64,000 nt of DNA from Clostridia bacterium. Lineage in GTDB: Bacteria > Bacillota > Clostridia > Christensenellales > Borkfalkiaceae. Each line of letters opens with the position of its first letter. Positions within the stretch are counted from its first letter, which is position 1. This document shows positions 37,311-47,568 of the stretch, one piece after another. The DNA is taken from NCBI GenBank assembly GCA_029066845.1, contig JAIEFR010000016.1, positions 99,137-163,136 on the forward strand. Direction: 5' to 3'. The notes under the pieces were generated by a model. It did no database searches. It was not told the origin of the DNA and was given only the letters and a program-made list of their open reading frames with translations. A program made the translations under genes and the position numbers.

Positions 37311-38656
37311 TTCTTTACCACTTTAATGTGTCCGTTGACGACGCCGAATGTGCTGTTCGCCTTGGAAAGCGCCTGCACCGCCTGCTCGCTTACTATCTCG
37401 CCCGCAATTACCACGGGGAGGCAGGGCGGCGTAATGCCCGCGTTGTCGGCGCACATTCTGCCGACTGCGCTCTTCAAGGGCAGCCACTCGTACTTCTGAC
37501 GGTATGCGTACAGGAAGCTGTACGTTCTTTCGGCAACGGGTACGGGCGGAACGTCCTTGTAGGTGTTCTTCATCTTCTTTGCGCCGCACACCGCAAGCAG
37601 AGCCGATTTCAGCTCGGCAATATGGCGCGGGTCGGTTGACGGCGAGAGATAGAACAATAAATATCTGCCGTCGTTCATTTCGGGGTATATGCCCTTCTTT
37701 TCCAGATAGGTCTGCGCAAGGTAGGGCGAGATGCCCAGCGGCTTGAAATCGACCGCAAGCTTTGTCCAGTCCTGCGAGGGATAGAATGTAATTCCCTTAA
37801 GCTCGGCTTTGAGCTCCGCAACCGCCGCCTGTGCGCGCTGCAGGAATTTGGGGTTGTTTATAAAGTACTTATAACCGTACTCCACGCTTGCCATTACGGG
37901 GAAGGAAGGCGACGTAGTGCGGAACACAGAAAGCGCGTCCTCTACCCGCGTGATAAGCTTTTCGTTGTTGACGCATACCACCGCGCCCTGCGTTAATACG
38001 GGCAGGCTCTTGTGCGCGCCGTCCACCCACATATCCGCATACAGACCGGCATATCCCGTCCTGTTCTCGTTTAAGAACATATGCGCACCGTGCGCGCCAT
38101 CCACGAACAGAAGCCTTTCGTACTTCTTCAGAACTTCCGCGTACTTGTCCAGCGGCGCAATATTGCCGTAGTAGTCGGGCGACGCGATTATCATACCCGC
38201 GATGTTGACGTCGTTTACGATAAGCGTTTCGATGAGCTCGGGCGAAGGGGGCGTAAGCACGCCGTCCACTTCCGCACCCTGCACTATTACGGGCTCGATG
38301 TTGAGAAGCTTGCAGCCGTTGAAAACGCTCTTGTGCGAGTTGCGGGGAACGATGACCTTGTTGCCCAGAGCCGCCGCGACGTACAGCATTGCAAGCACGC
38401 CCGACGAAGAACCGTCGGTGGTTATATACGCCTTCTTTGCGCCCGTGATTGCGGCAATATCCTCCTGCGCGCGTTTGATTGCACCCGTAGGACAGCCGAG
38501 GTCGTCGGTGATGCTCAGCTCGGTCAAATCGATAGACGCAACGGGGAACTGCGACTTGAAGTCGCCCGCGCCCTTATGACCGGGCACGTGCATTCTGTTT
38601 CTGTCTTTACCCTTGAACTTATTCAGTTGTGCAAGAATTTCGTATTTGTATGTCAT
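37307..38656 (-). CDS. Orn/Lys/Arg decarboxylase family PLP enzyme
   Basis: NRMHVPGHKGAGDF...ITDDLGCPTGAIKRAQEDIA...FVDGAHGAHMFL...WVDGAHKSLPVLTQGA. Confidence 0.9.
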   Translation of the reverse strand: MTYKYEILAQLNKFKGKDRNRMHVPGHKGAGDFKSQFPVASIDLTELSITDDLGCPTGAIKRAQEDIAAITGAKKAYITTDGSSSGVLAMLYVAAALGNKVIVPRNSHKSVFNGCKLLNIEPVIVQGAEVDGVLTPPSPELIETLIVNDVNIAGMIIASPDYYGNIAPLDKYAEVLKKYERLLFVDGAHGAHMFLNENRTGYAGLYADMWVDGAHKSLPVLTQGAVVCVNNEKLITRVEDALSVFRTTSPSFPVMASVEYGYKYFINNPKFLQRAQAAVAELKAELKGITFYPSQDWTKLAVDFKPLGISPYLAQTYLEKKGIYPEMNDGRYLLFYLSPSTDPRHIAELKSALLAVCGAKKMKNTYKDVPPVPVAERTYSFLYAYRQKYEWLPLKSAVGRMCADNAGITPPCLPVVIAGEIVSEQAVQALSKANSTFGVVNGHIKVVKK

Positions 38657-38671
38657 TATATTTTACCACTT

Positions 38672-40192
38672 TTATTTCTTGGGTTTCATAGTGGGGAATA
38701 AAATAACGTCCCTTATTGTGCTGCTGTCGGTCAGTAACATTACCAACCTGTCCACGCCCATACCGAGACCGCCCGTAGGAGGCAGACCGTATTCGAGCGC
38801 CGTAATGAAATCTTCGTCCACCTGCGCGTTGCAGCCGGGCTCCGCCGCCCTCTTTTCGGCAACCTGCTTTACGAAGCGTTGCTTCTGGTCGATGGGGTCG
38901 TTGAGCTCCGAGAACGCGTTGCCGAATTCGTGAGCGCAGATAAAGTACTCGAACCTTTCGGTGAACGCGGGGTCCGTAGGCTTGCGCTTTGCAAGGGGAG
39001 AATTTTCAACGGGGTAGTCGTAGATTATGGTGGGCTGAACGAGCTTGTCCTCTACGAACGCTTCGAACAGCGCGATGAGAACGTGACCCTTTGTAGCCTT
39101 ATCGCCCTCTTCCACCTCGCAGTGCAGATCCTTTGCAACCTTGCGGGCAGCCTCGTCGTCCGCCCACGTATCGTAGTCCGCGCCGCAGTATTTCTTGACC
39201 GCTTCCTTCATAGTAAGGCGCGTCCACTTTGCGCCCATATCGATTGCGGTGCCCTGATAGCTGATCTCGGTAGTGCCGCACACCTTTTCGGTTACGGTCT
39301 TATACAAGTCCTCGATGAGGTCCATCATACCGAAATAGTCGGTGTACGCCTGGTACATTTCGATAGATGTGAACTCGGGGTTGTGGAAGGCGTCCATACC
39401 CTCGTTGCGGAAAATTCTGCCCACCTCGTACACCCTTTCCAGTCCGCCGACTATAAGCCTCTTTAAGTACAGCTCGGTTTCGATACGCAGGTACATATCC
39501 AGGTCGAGCGCGTTGTGCTTGGTCTTGAAGGGACGCGCCGCCGCACCTATTTCCAGCGTGGTCAGCACGGGGGTATCCACTTCCAGATAGCCCATATTGT
39601 CGAGATACGCCCTGATTTCCTTTAAGATTTTAGAGCGCATAACGAAGGTCTTCTTAACTTCGGGATTGACTATAAGGTCAAGATCGCGCTGACGGTATCT
39701 TATGTCCGCATTGGTCAGACCGTGCTGCTTTTCGGGCAGGGGCAAGAGCGCCTTGGAGAGCATTTCGATATGCGTGCAGTGCACGGAAATTTCGCCCGTC
39801 TGCGTCTTGAACACAAAGCCCTTGACGCCCACGATGTCGCCGATGTCGTAGTCCTTTTTGAACGAGGCGTAGTCCTCCTCGCCCACGTCGTCGCGGCGCA
39901 CGTAAATCTGCAAGAGTCCGTCGCGGTCGGAGATGTGCGAAAAGCTTGCCTTGCCCATAATGCGGCGGCTCATAAGTCTGCCCGCAACGGACACTTCCTT
40001 GCCTTCGAGCTTTTCGAAATTTTCCTTGACGGAAAGCGAATTTGCCGTCACTTCGTATTTGGTTTTTTCGTAAGGGTTGCTGCCCTCGCCGCACAGCTTA
40101 GCCAGCTTTTCGCGGCGGATACGCGCCTGTTCGGCAAGCAGTTCCCTTTCTTCCTCCTCGGAAAGAGGAGTTGCGTTTTCGTTATTCTGCAT
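38672..40192 (-). CDS. lysS: Lysyl-tRNA synthetase class II
   Basis: Class II motifs; GLGMGVDRLVMLLTDSSTIRDVILFPTMKPK. Confidence 0.96.
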   Translation of the reverse strand: MQNNENATPLSEEEERELLAEQARIRREKLAKLCGEGSNPYEKTKYEVTANSLSVKENFEKLEGKEVSVAGRLMSRRIMGKASFSHISDRDGLLQIYVRRDDVGEEDYASFKKDYDIGDIVGVKGFVFKTQTGEISVHCTHIEMLSKALLPLPEKQHGLTNADIRYRQRDLDLIVNPEVKKTFVMRSKILKEIRAYLDNMGYLEVDTPVLTTLEIGAAARPFKTKHNALDLDMYLRIETELYLKRLIVGGLERVYEVGRIFRNEGMDAFHNPEFTSIEMYQAYTDYFGMMDLIEDLYKTVTEKVCGTTEISYQGTAIDMGAKWTRLTMKEAVKKYCGADYDTWADDEAARKVAKDLHCEVEEGDKATKGHVLIALFEAFVEDKLVQPTIIYDYPVENSPLAKRKPTDPAFTERFEYFICAHEFGNAFSELNDPIDQKQRFVKQVAEKRAAEPGCNAQVDEDFITALEYGLPPTGGLGMGVDRLVMLLTDSSTIRDVILFPTMKPKK

Positions 40193-40207
40193 AATCAGTA
40201 CCGTAAA

Positions 40208-40681
40208 TTACTTTATAGCTAAAATCTTCAATTTGTAGGTAGAACCGTCGGGGCAGGTAACCGTTACCACGTCGCCCTTCTTTTTCTTCATAAGCGCCGA
40301 GCCCACGGGGGATTCGGAAGAAATCTTGTTCTGCATAACGTCCACGTCGGTTACGGAAGTAATGGTGTAAACCTCCTCCTCGCCGAATTCCTCGTCGCGC
40401 ACGGTTACGACGGAGTCGAGGTGCACGTAGGAGTTGTCGTTGATTTCACCCTGAATTACGGCGTTTTTAATCTGATATTCGAGCTCTGCTATTTTGCCCT
40501 CGTTGGAGCGCTGCTCCTCCCTTGCTGCGTCGTATTCCGCATTCTCCGAAAGGTCGCCGTGCGAACGCGCTTCGGCAATTCTTTCGATGATTTCGGGACG
40601 CTTAACTTTAACGAGATTGTCAAGCTCCGCAACCAGTGCGTCGTAATTTTTCTTGGTCATTACAAATTGTTGATCTGCCAT
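40208..40681 (-). CDS. greA: Transcription elongation factor GreA
   Basis: ARSHGDLSENAEYDAAREEQ...SSESPVGSALMKKKKGDVVTV. Confidence 0.95.
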   Translation of the reverse strand: MADQQFVMTKKNYDALVAELDNLVKVKRPEIIERIAEARSHGDLSENAEYDAAREEQRSNEGKIAELEYQIKNAVIQGEINDNSYVHLDSVVTVRDEEFGEEEVYTITSVTDVDVMQNKISSESPVGSALMKKKKGDVVTVTCPDGSTYKLKILAIK

Positions 40682-40783
40682 TTATATATACCTCTTTTAA
40701 CCGTTTTTATTAAAATACGCGCCCCGCCTTTCCGGAACGCGTACATTATTATATAGTATTAAACATTGTTTGTCAATCAAATG

Positions 40784-41953
40784 TCATTTCAGAGATTTGA
40801 CAAAATCAGTGATTCTGCCTATCGCTTCCGAAAGGTTCTCTTGCGAAGTTGCATACGAACAGCGCACGTGCATTTTGCCCGCGTCGCCGAACGCAGAGCC
40901 GGGTACCACCGCCACGCCCTTTTCCTTTAAGAGGCGGTTTGCGAATTCCTCGCCGTCCAGCCCCGTGCTTGCAATGGACGGGAAGACGTAGAACGCGCCC
41001 TTGGGCTGGAAGCATTTAAGCCCCAGCGAATTGAACGCGTTTACCATAAACCTGCCGCGGCGCGCGTATTCGGAGCGCATCTCCTCAACCACCGAAAAGC
41101 CGTCCGAAAAACCTTCGGCAAGCGCGGCGGCTGCGGCGTGCTGGGAAACCCTGGGCGCGCACATAATGCCGTACTGGTGAATTTTGAACATAGCGTCGTC
41201 GATTTCGGCAGGCGCGCACACGAAGCCCACGCGCCAGCCCGTCATTGCAAACGCCTTGGAAAAACCGTTTATAACCACCGTTCTTTCGCGCATATTGCCA
41301 AGCGAAGCGATGGAAACGTGCTTGCCTACGTAGGTAAGCTCGGCGTAAATTTCGTCCGATATTACCAGAAGGTCGTGCTTTTCAATCACGGGTATAATTG
41401 CCTGAAGCTGTTCCCTTGTCATTATCGCGCCCGTGGGGTTGTTGGGGTAGGCGAGAATGAGCGCCTTGGTTCTGGGGGTGATAGCCGCCTCCAGCTGCGC
41501 GGGGGTGAGCACGAAGTCGTTGTCAGCCGTGCACTCCACCGCAACGGGCGTGCCGCCCGCAAGCACCACGGTGGGCGCATAGGAAACGTAGCAGGGCTCG
41601 GGTACCAGTATTTCGTCGCCGATACCGCAGATTGCGCGCAGGGTCAAATCTATCGCCTCGCTTGCGCCTACGGTGACGAGGGTGTGCGCGGGGTCGCACT
41701 CGACGGAGAACCTCTCGCGCATATAGCGGCAGATATTCTCCCGCAGCTCGGGCAGTCCCCTGTTGCCCGTGTACTGGGTCATCCCCCTCTTAATCGAACG
41801 CACTGCGGCGTCGCGTATGTACCAGGGCGTGACGAAATCGGGCTCGCCCACGCCAAGCGAAATTGCGCCCTCCATCTCCTGAACTATATCGAAAAATTTT
41901 CTTATGCCGCTGGGCTTTAAGCTCTTTGCGCGGTCGTTTACAAAGCTACGCAT
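40784..41953 (-). CDS. Class I/II aminotransferase
   Basis: ISLGVGEPDFVTPWYIRDAA...YPNNPTGAIM...VINGFSKAFAMTGWRVGF. Confidence 0.92.
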   Translation of the reverse strand: MRSFVNDRAKSLKPSGIRKFFDIVQEMEGAISLGVGEPDFVTPWYIRDAAVRSIKRGMTQYTGNRGLPELRENICRYMRERFSVECDPAHTLVTVGASEAIDLTLRAICGIGDEILVPEPCYVSYAPTVVLAGGTPVAVECTADNDFVLTPAQLEAAITPRTKALILAYPNNPTGAIMTREQLQAIIPVIEKHDLLVISDEIYAELTYVGKHVSIASLGNMRERTVVINGFSKAFAMTGWRVGFVCAPAEIDDAMFKIHQYGIMCAPRVSQHAAAAALAEGFSDGFSVVEEMRSEYARRGRFMVNAFNSLGLKCFQPKGAFYVFPSIASTGLDGEEFANRLLKEKGVAVVPGSAFGDAGKMHVRCSYATSQENLSEAIGRITDFVKSLK

Positions 41954-41959
41954 AATTCT

Positions 41960-42448
41960 TTACGGTTGTATGGACAACCTGCCCTCTTCGTTCTTGTGGA
42001 GCAACGCGCCCTCTACTTTGTACTTCTTCAAAATGAAATGCGTTGCCGTGGAAAGCACGGTGTCGTAGGTGGATATTCTTTCGGAAACGAAGCGCGAAAC
42101 GCTCTTTAACGACTTGCCCTCCACGATGACGGCAAGGTCGTAGCCGCCGCTCATAAGATAAAGGTTTTTTACCTCTTCGTGCTCGGCAATCTCGCGCGCG
42201 ATAGCGTCGAAGCCCTCGCCCTTCTGGGGCGTAACCTTGACCTCGATAAGCGCTTCCACCTTGTTTTCGTCAACGGCGTCGCTGTTGGTTATCGCAGTAT
42301 ACTTGACGATAACGCCGCTGTCCTCCAGCCTCTTGACCTCCGCCTTGACCTTCTCCTCGCTGACACCGAGCATAGCGGCAAGCCTTGCCGCGGGTATGCG
42401 CGAATCCGCTTCCAGAATTGCGAGTAAATCTCTTTCCAACGCTTCCAT
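41960..42448 (-). CDS. Lrp/AsnC-family regulator
   Basis: LLAILEADSRIPAARLAAMLGVSEEKVKAEVKRLEDSGVI plus RAM domain. Confidence 0.88.
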   Translation of the reverse strand: MEALERDLLAILEADSRIPAARLAAMLGVSEEKVKAEVKRLEDSGVIVKYTAITNSDAVDENKVEALIEVKVTPQKGEGFDAIAREIAEHEEVKNLYLMSGGYDLAVIVEGKSLKSVSRFVSERISTYDTVLSTATHFILKKYKVEGALLHKNEEGRLSIQP

Positions 42449-42559
42449 AAAAGCACCCCTTTCAAGTGAAATAAAAGTTTACGCATATATTTTAACTTTT
42501 TTTGCGGCGTATGTCAATTTATCGTTTACAATAAGCGCGTAATTTAGTAAAATAATAAT

Positions 42560-42820
42560 ATGTTTAAGATTTGGGCAAAAATAATGAAAGACGGAAAAAT
42601 CGTAAGACAGCTGACTTACGAGAGGGACGACAAATTTTCCTATTCCGACTTTTTTACGTACCTTGCGGACATTTGCGAGGGGCTGGATATTGCCACGCCC
42701 GTTTTGATGAAGCCGCACATTTTTAACTATGCGAAATTCAACACGGTGCGTTTTCTGCCCCGCGACTTTGCCGAAAGCGTGGACTTTGACAAGCTGGTTT
42801 TGGACAATATAGTTATTTGA
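42560..42820 (+). CDS. Conserved small hypothetical protein
   Basis: 86 aa ORF, not antisense to another gene. Confidence 0.55.
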   Translation: MFKIWAKIMKDGKIVRQLTYERDDKFSYSDFFTYLADICEGLDIATPVLMKPHIFNYAKFNTVRFLPRDFAESVDFDKLVLDNIVI

Positions 42821-43022
42821 GTCCGCGGTACGGTCTGAATACGAGCAGGATATAAATTTCGAAGAGTGCGGAAACGAAACAGATTGCAAGGAAGCACCGC
42901 ATTGCGGTAAGGTTGTAGAAGGTGAACAAAAGCAGCAGGTTGAAGCCCGAAAAGGCGTACACCCCCGCGCAGATGCCTAAGATTATTAAATTCAAAGTAC
43001 AGATTATACAAGTAAGGCGCAT
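42813..43022 (-). CDS. Small hydrophobic protein
   Basis: 69 aa, two predicted TM segments; start lies in a hairpin. Confidence 0.35.
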   Translation of the reverse strand: MRLTCIICTLNLIILGICAGVYAFSGFNLLLLFTFYNLTAMRCFLAICFVSALFEIYILLVFRPYRGLK

Positions 43023-43091
43023 ACAGACAGTATGCGCCCTTTTCGTTTTATTATTTAGAAATCTTACCTAATCTATCCCTCGGGTTAGAAC

Positions 43092-44081
43092 TTATGAAAC
43101 GCCGATTTGAATAGACACGCCGGTTGCCGCGTCCTGATACGTCATCCAATAGCCCTGCACGCCCGAAGAGCCGTCCACGGGGATATAGCTTGCGCAACCC
43201 TTTAAGCTGGGCGGCGGATTGTCGGCGCTCTGCGCGGGCACGCCGTAGCATATGTAGCGCGGCTTTTTTTCTACCGTGAGCACGCCGAAGACGTAATACT
43301 TGTCGTCGCCGTAATTTATCCTGACGAAGCGGCTGCCCTCCACCGCCTGTTCAAGCGCGGGCTCCTTGGGGTAGGTTGAAAAAATGCGCTTTATGTCGCC
43401 TTCCATACGGCTGTAAAAGTCGCCGCCTGCAAGCCCGCCCTTGACCTTGGGCTCCTTGCCCTTAACCTCTTTTCCGCTCTTTTTGCCCTTATCCTGCGCA
43501 GTCGCGACTTCCTTTACGCCGCGCTGTTTTTCCTCGCTCTGGACAGCGCGAGCAGTCTTTTCATCTTTGCCGCCTGCACACCCGTTCTTTTCTTCCTTTT
43601 CAGCCGCGCGTACAGCGGCACCGCTTTCATAAGAACTTTCATAATAGTTTACCTCCGCAATCGCCTCGTCGTCGTAAGCCGCTCCGCTCTTGCCGTCCTT
43701 TTTGGGGCGGACGTTTTCCCGCTTGGTCATCTCCTCTTTCAGATCGGGCAGGGCGCACGCCATCTGTCCGCACGCCGCGCTGGCAACCGGCGCAACCCCG
43801 TTATGACAGAAGCACACCAGAAAAGCAAAGCCCGAGGTCAGGTTTATTTCCGCCTCGCCCTCGTAGTTCAGCCCTTCGAACACGACGAAGTTGAGTCCGT
43901 CGGTTATGCCGAGAACGTACCTGCCCTCGGTGAGCGGCGCAAAGTTGATAAGCGACACCTCCACCTTCAAAAAGCCTGCGTAGGTTTCCGCCTTGACAAG
44001 ACCCGAAAGACTTCCGCCGTCGGCAGAAAAGCCGCTTTTGACCTGTTTGACTACGGCAATTTTTTTAACGTAACCGGACAA
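43092..44081 (-). CDS. Hypothetical protein with lysine-rich central linker
   Basis: 329 aa ORF, no recognised domain. Confidence 0.6.
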   Translation of the reverse strand: MSGYVKKIAVVKQVKSGFSADGGSLSGLVKAETYAGFLKVEVSLINFAPLTEGRYVLGITDGLNFVVFEGLNYEGEAEINLTSGFAFLVCFCHNGVAPVASAACGQMACALPDLKEEMTKRENVRPKKDGKSGAAYDDEAIAEVNYYESSYESGAAVRAAEKEEKNGCAGGKDEKTARAVQSEEKQRGVKEVATAQDKGKKSGKEVKGKEPKVKGGLAGGDFYSRMEGDIKRIFSTYPKEPALEQAVEGSRFVRINYGDDKYYVFGVLTVEKKPRYICYGVPAQSADNPPPSLKGCASYIPVDGSSGVQGYWMTYQDAATGVSIQIGVS

Positions 44082-44235
44082 AACCCAATCCCCCGAATGT
44101 AACTTTTAGGTTATAATACTATTCCTTTGTGTAAAAATTTATTCTAATAATGTAATTTTAGCAATAATATTGTCATAATCGTATATAGCGGGAGTTTTAA
44201 CAAAGTATTTTCACACGAAAATTTTATTAAAATAT

Positions 44236-44264
44236 TTGCCAACTTGAATACCGTTTGATATAAT
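44236..44264 (+). promoter_or_regulatory. Promoter of PEPCK gene
   Basis: TTGCCA-N17-TATAAT. Confidence 0.65.
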
Positions 44265-44364
44265 AGTATCGTGTTATTTTGCGGTTTCGGGGGTTATAAA
44301 AGCCCCGACGGGTAGCAACAAAAGATAAAAATCAACTGTTTATATATTTTATAAGGAGATAATT

Positions 44365-46335
44365 ATGGCACTCACAAAGAATCAGAAGATACTTGACTTT
44401 GTCAAAGAGAGCGCGGACCTCGCCTGCCCCGACAATATCGTCTGGGTTGACGGCAGCCAGGCGCAGATTGACGAGCTGAGAAAACAGGCCGTCGTTTCGG
44501 GAGAATTGATTAAGCTCAATCAGTCCCTCCTCCCCGACTGCTACCTTCACAGAACCAAGGTGAACGACGTAGCGCGCGTTGAGGACAGGACCTTTATATG
44601 CACTAAGAACAAGGAGGACGCGGGTCCCATCAACTACTGGATGGATCCCAAGCAGGCATACGAGCTCTGCGCGGAAATCGCACGCGGCTCTATGAAGGGC
44701 AGAACGATGTACGTTATCCCCTACTCGATGGGCGTTGTCGGCAGCGACTTTGCAAAGTACGGCATTGAAGTTACCGACTCCATCTACGTAGTGCTGAATA
44801 TGTGCATTATGACCAGAGTGGGCAAGAGCGTTTTAAAAGCTCTGGGCAAGAACGGCAGCTTTATAAAGGGCTTCCACGCAAAGTGCAACGTAGAGGCCGA
44901 AAACAGATACATTATGCACTTCCCCGAGGACAACGCCATTATTTCGGTTAACTCCGCATACGGCGGCAACGTGCTCCTGGGCAAAAAGTGCTTCGCGCTC
45001 CGCATTGCTTCCTACCTCGGCAAGTACGAGGGCTGGATGGCAGAGCATATGCTTATCCTCGGCGTGACCTTCCCCGACGGCAGCAAGAAGTACGTGGCGG
45101 CGGCTTTCCCCTCCGCTTGCGGCAAGACCAACCTCGCAATGCTCATCCCCCCCAAGCACTACCTTGAAAAGGGTTACAAAATCGAGTGCGTGGGCGACGA
45201 CATTGCCTGGATAAGAGTAGGCAAGGACGGCAGACTTTGGGCTGTCAACCCCGAAAACGGTTTCTTCGGCGTTGCTCCCGGCACCAACGAGCACTCCAAC
45301 CCCAACGCACTTGCGGCAACCAAGCGCGGCACCATCTTCACCAACGTTGCGCTCAACACCGACGATATGACAGTTTGGTGGGAAGGACTCAACAAGGATC
45401 TGCCCGAGCACTGCATCGACTGGACGGGTAAGCCCTGGAGCCCCGCTAAGTTCGACAAGAAAGACAAGTCAACCTACGCTGCTCACCCCAATTCGAGATT
45501 TACCGCACCCGCAAGCAACTGCCCCTGCGTATCGCCCGACTTCAACTCCAAGGAAGGCGTGCCCCTTTCGGCAATTATCTTCGGCGGCAGACGCGCTTCC
45601 ACCACTCCCCTCGTATATCAGTCGAGAGACTGGAACCACGGCGTATTCATCGGCTCGGCTATGTCCTCCGAAACGACAGCGGCTGCAACCGGCGCGGTAG
45701 GCGTTCTCCGTCACGACCCTATGGCTATGAAGCCCTTCACCGGCTATCATATGGGCGACTACTTCCAGCACTGGATCGATATGGGCAAGGTAGTCAAGAA
45801 TCCTCCCAAGATTTTCAACGTTAACTGGTTCAGAACGGATGCCGACGGCAACTTTATGTGGCCCGGCTTCGGCGACAATATGCGCGTTCTGGAATGGATT
45901 TTGAAGCGTTGCGACGGCACCGTGGACGCAGACGAAACGGCTATCGGTTACGTTCCCAAGGCTGAGGACATCGACCTCACCGACCTCGACTACGAAATCT
46001 GCGAAGGCAAGAAGTTCGGCATCGAAGAGCTTAAGGAAATACTTGTCGTAGACAAGGAAAAGTGGGCTAAGGAAGCCGAGGAAATCGAAGGCTACTACAA
46101 CGGCACCGTTCAGAGCCGTATCCCCGCAGAGCTTACCGAGTGCCTTGAAATCTTAAAGAAGAACTGCGCACCCGAGCCCAAGGCGGAAGAGCCCAAGAAA
46201 GAGGCTGCACCTAAAAAGGCTGCCGCTCCCAAGAAGGCAACGGCTGAAAAGAAAGCAACCGCAACCAAGAAGGAAGCTGCTCCCAAAAAAGCCCCCGCAA
46301 AAGCTCCCGCAAAGAAAAAGACCGAAACAAAGTAA
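44365..46335 (+). CDS. pckG: Phosphoenolpyruvate carboxykinase (GTP) with histone-like Lys/Ala/Pro tail
   Basis: FPSACGKTNLAMLIPPKHY, VAPGTNEHSNPNA, FGGRRASTTPLVYQ; RBS AAGGAGATAATT. Confidence 0.95.
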   Translation: MALTKNQKILDFVKESADLACPDNIVWVDGSQAQIDELRKQAVVSGELIKLNQSLLPDCYLHRTKVNDVARVEDRTFICTKNKEDAGPINYWMDPKQAYELCAEIARGSMKGRTMYVIPYSMGVVGSDFAKYGIEVTDSIYVVLNMCIMTRVGKSVLKALGKNGSFIKGFHAKCNVEAENRYIMHFPEDNAIISVNSAYGGNVLLGKKCFALRIASYLGKYEGWMAEHMLILGVTFPDGSKKYVAAAFPSACGKTNLAMLIPPKHYLEKGYKIECVGDDIAWIRVGKDGRLWAVNPENGFFGVAPGTNEHSNPNALAATKRGTIFTNVALNTDDMTVWWEGLNKDLPEHCIDWTGKPWSPAKFDKKDKSTYAAHPNSRFTAPASNCPCVSPDFNSKEGVPLSAIIFGGRRASTTPLVYQSRDWNHGVFIGSAMSSETTAAATGAVGVLRHDPMAMKPFTGYHMGDYFQHWIDMGKVVKNPPKIFNVNWFRTDADGNFMWPGFGDNMRVLEWILKRCDGTVDADETAIGYVPKAEDIDLTDLDYEICEGKKFGIEELKEILVVDKEKWAKEAEEIEGYYNGTVQSRIPAELTECLEILKKNCAPEPKAEEPKKEAAPKKAAAPKKATAEKKATATKKEAAPKKAPAKAPAKKKTETK

Positions 46336-46357
46336 GGTTTAAATAAAGAAAGAATAA

Positions 46358-46388
46358 AAAGCCGCAGCGCTGTATGCGCGGCGGCTTT
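46358..46388. terminator. Intrinsic terminator after PEPCK gene
   Basis: AAAGCCGCAGCGC/GCGCGGCGGCTTT hairpin. Confidence 0.7.
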
Positions 46389-46450
46389 AATCATTTTAAC
46401 GTAAAATCCGCGCACCGTAAGGCACGCGGATTCGCTTGTTTTTGTTCTGA

Positions 46451-46702
46451 TTAAATGTCGTCGTTGGGGAGTTCGATGTTGTCGAATACGGGGTCATTCA
46501 GGAATTCGGACATCGTCATTTCGAGAGCACGGCAAATTCTGTACAGAGTGGTCATACTGATACCTGCAACACTCTTGCTACGGAAAATGTTGCTTATGCT
46601 CTGGGGTCTTACTCCGGGCAATTTACCCAAAGTCTTCTTCTTCATTCCACGCTCTTTTAGGATTCCGCCTAAACGGTGCGCAACTGCTTCTGTGATTGTC
46701 AT
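46451..46702 (-). CDS. XRE-family HTH protein
   Basis: GMKKKTLGKLPGVRPQSISNIFRSKSVAGISMTTLYRICRALEMTMSEFL. Confidence 0.75.
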   Translation of the reverse strand: MTITEAVAHRLGGILKERGMKKKTLGKLPGVRPQSISNIFRSKSVAGISMTTLYRICRALEMTMSEFLNDPVFDNIELPNDDI

Positions 46703-46860
46703 AATTTTTCTCCGATTATCGTTTTTTTACGTAGGTATATTATAAATTAACAAAAATATTTTATCAAGCGTTTTTTGTCGAATTTTGTGTGAAATTATTC
46801 CCAAAATATATAATTTTTACAAAATAAGCGTTTTTTGCCCGCAATTCGACAGATTTTCCG

Positions 46861-47445
46861 CTATTCCGCCTTTTCCGCGGCGTCGGCTTTCTTCTTTCCG
46901 TGCTCCGCCGCCCTTAAATCTTTAAGCGTGTAGGGCGTGCTTCCCTTCACGTTCCTTTTGATGAGCGCGGCAAGAATATAGTAGAGCGGAAAGCCCAGCC
47001 CGTATACCCACACGCTTTCGGTAAGCAGGAAGGACAGCACCTGATACCAGTAAGCAACGGGCAGTCCGCCGAGTATCATCACCGCGGGGACGATAAACGC
47101 GTTGAACAGCACGGGGAAAATGCCGCCTATAATCACCCTTACTACCGACTTTTTAAACAGTCTGCCTACGGCGTAGGTACAGCACGCCGCAAGCAGCGAC
47201 GCGAGCGAGCCAAGCAGAATGTCGTATACGCCGAACTGCGAAAGCAGATTTGCAAGTATGCAGCCTATGTACAGCCCGGGCACCGCCTCCACGTAAAAGA
47301 GCGGCAGGATTGTCAGCGCTTCGGAAGGCCTTATCTGAAAGGGTCCGAAGGCAAGCTCGCCGAAAGGCATAGTCAGCGCGACGTACAGCGCGGCGAAAAT
47401 GCCCGCGCGGCAAATCATAATTGTGGAAATTCTTCCTCTGTTCAT
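46861..47445 (-). CDS. queT: QueT-family (preQ0/preQ1) ECF transporter S component
   Basis: ALYVALTMPFGELAFGPFQIRPSEALTILPLFYVEAVPGLYIGCILANL. Confidence 0.88.
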   Translation of the reverse strand: MNRGRISTIMICRAGIFAALYVALTMPFGELAFGPFQIRPSEALTILPLFYVEAVPGLYIGCILANLLSQFGVYDILLGSLASLLAACCTYAVGRLFKKSVVRVIIGGIFPVLFNAFIVPAVMILGGLPVAYWYQVLSFLLTESVWVYGLGFPLYYILAALIKRNVKGSTPYTLKDLRAAEHGKKKADAAEKAE

Positions 47446-47470
47446 TTTTCTTTTTACGCATAACGGCTTT

Positions 47471-47505
47471 AAAAAAGCGGAGCGGCAATATACAAACCGC
47501 TCCGC
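47471..47505 (-). terminator. Intrinsic terminator of the riboswitch expression platform
   Basis: Minus strand GCGGAGCGG-N11-CCGCTCCGC-TTTTTT. Confidence 0.85.
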
Positions 47506-47523
47506 ATTTTGATTTATGCGTTT

Positions 47524-47568
47524 CTCCTCGGTTTTTTTATGTGGTAGTGTTGAGCCGAAAACCTACCC
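47524..47568 (-). ncRNA. PreQ1-I-like riboswitch aptamer
   Basis: Minus strand GGUAG-GUUUUCGGCUCAACA-CUACC-ACAUAAAAAAACCGAGGAG: 5-bp P1, loop UCGG pairs with tail CCGA across an A-rich tract; upstream of queT. Confidence 0.78.
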
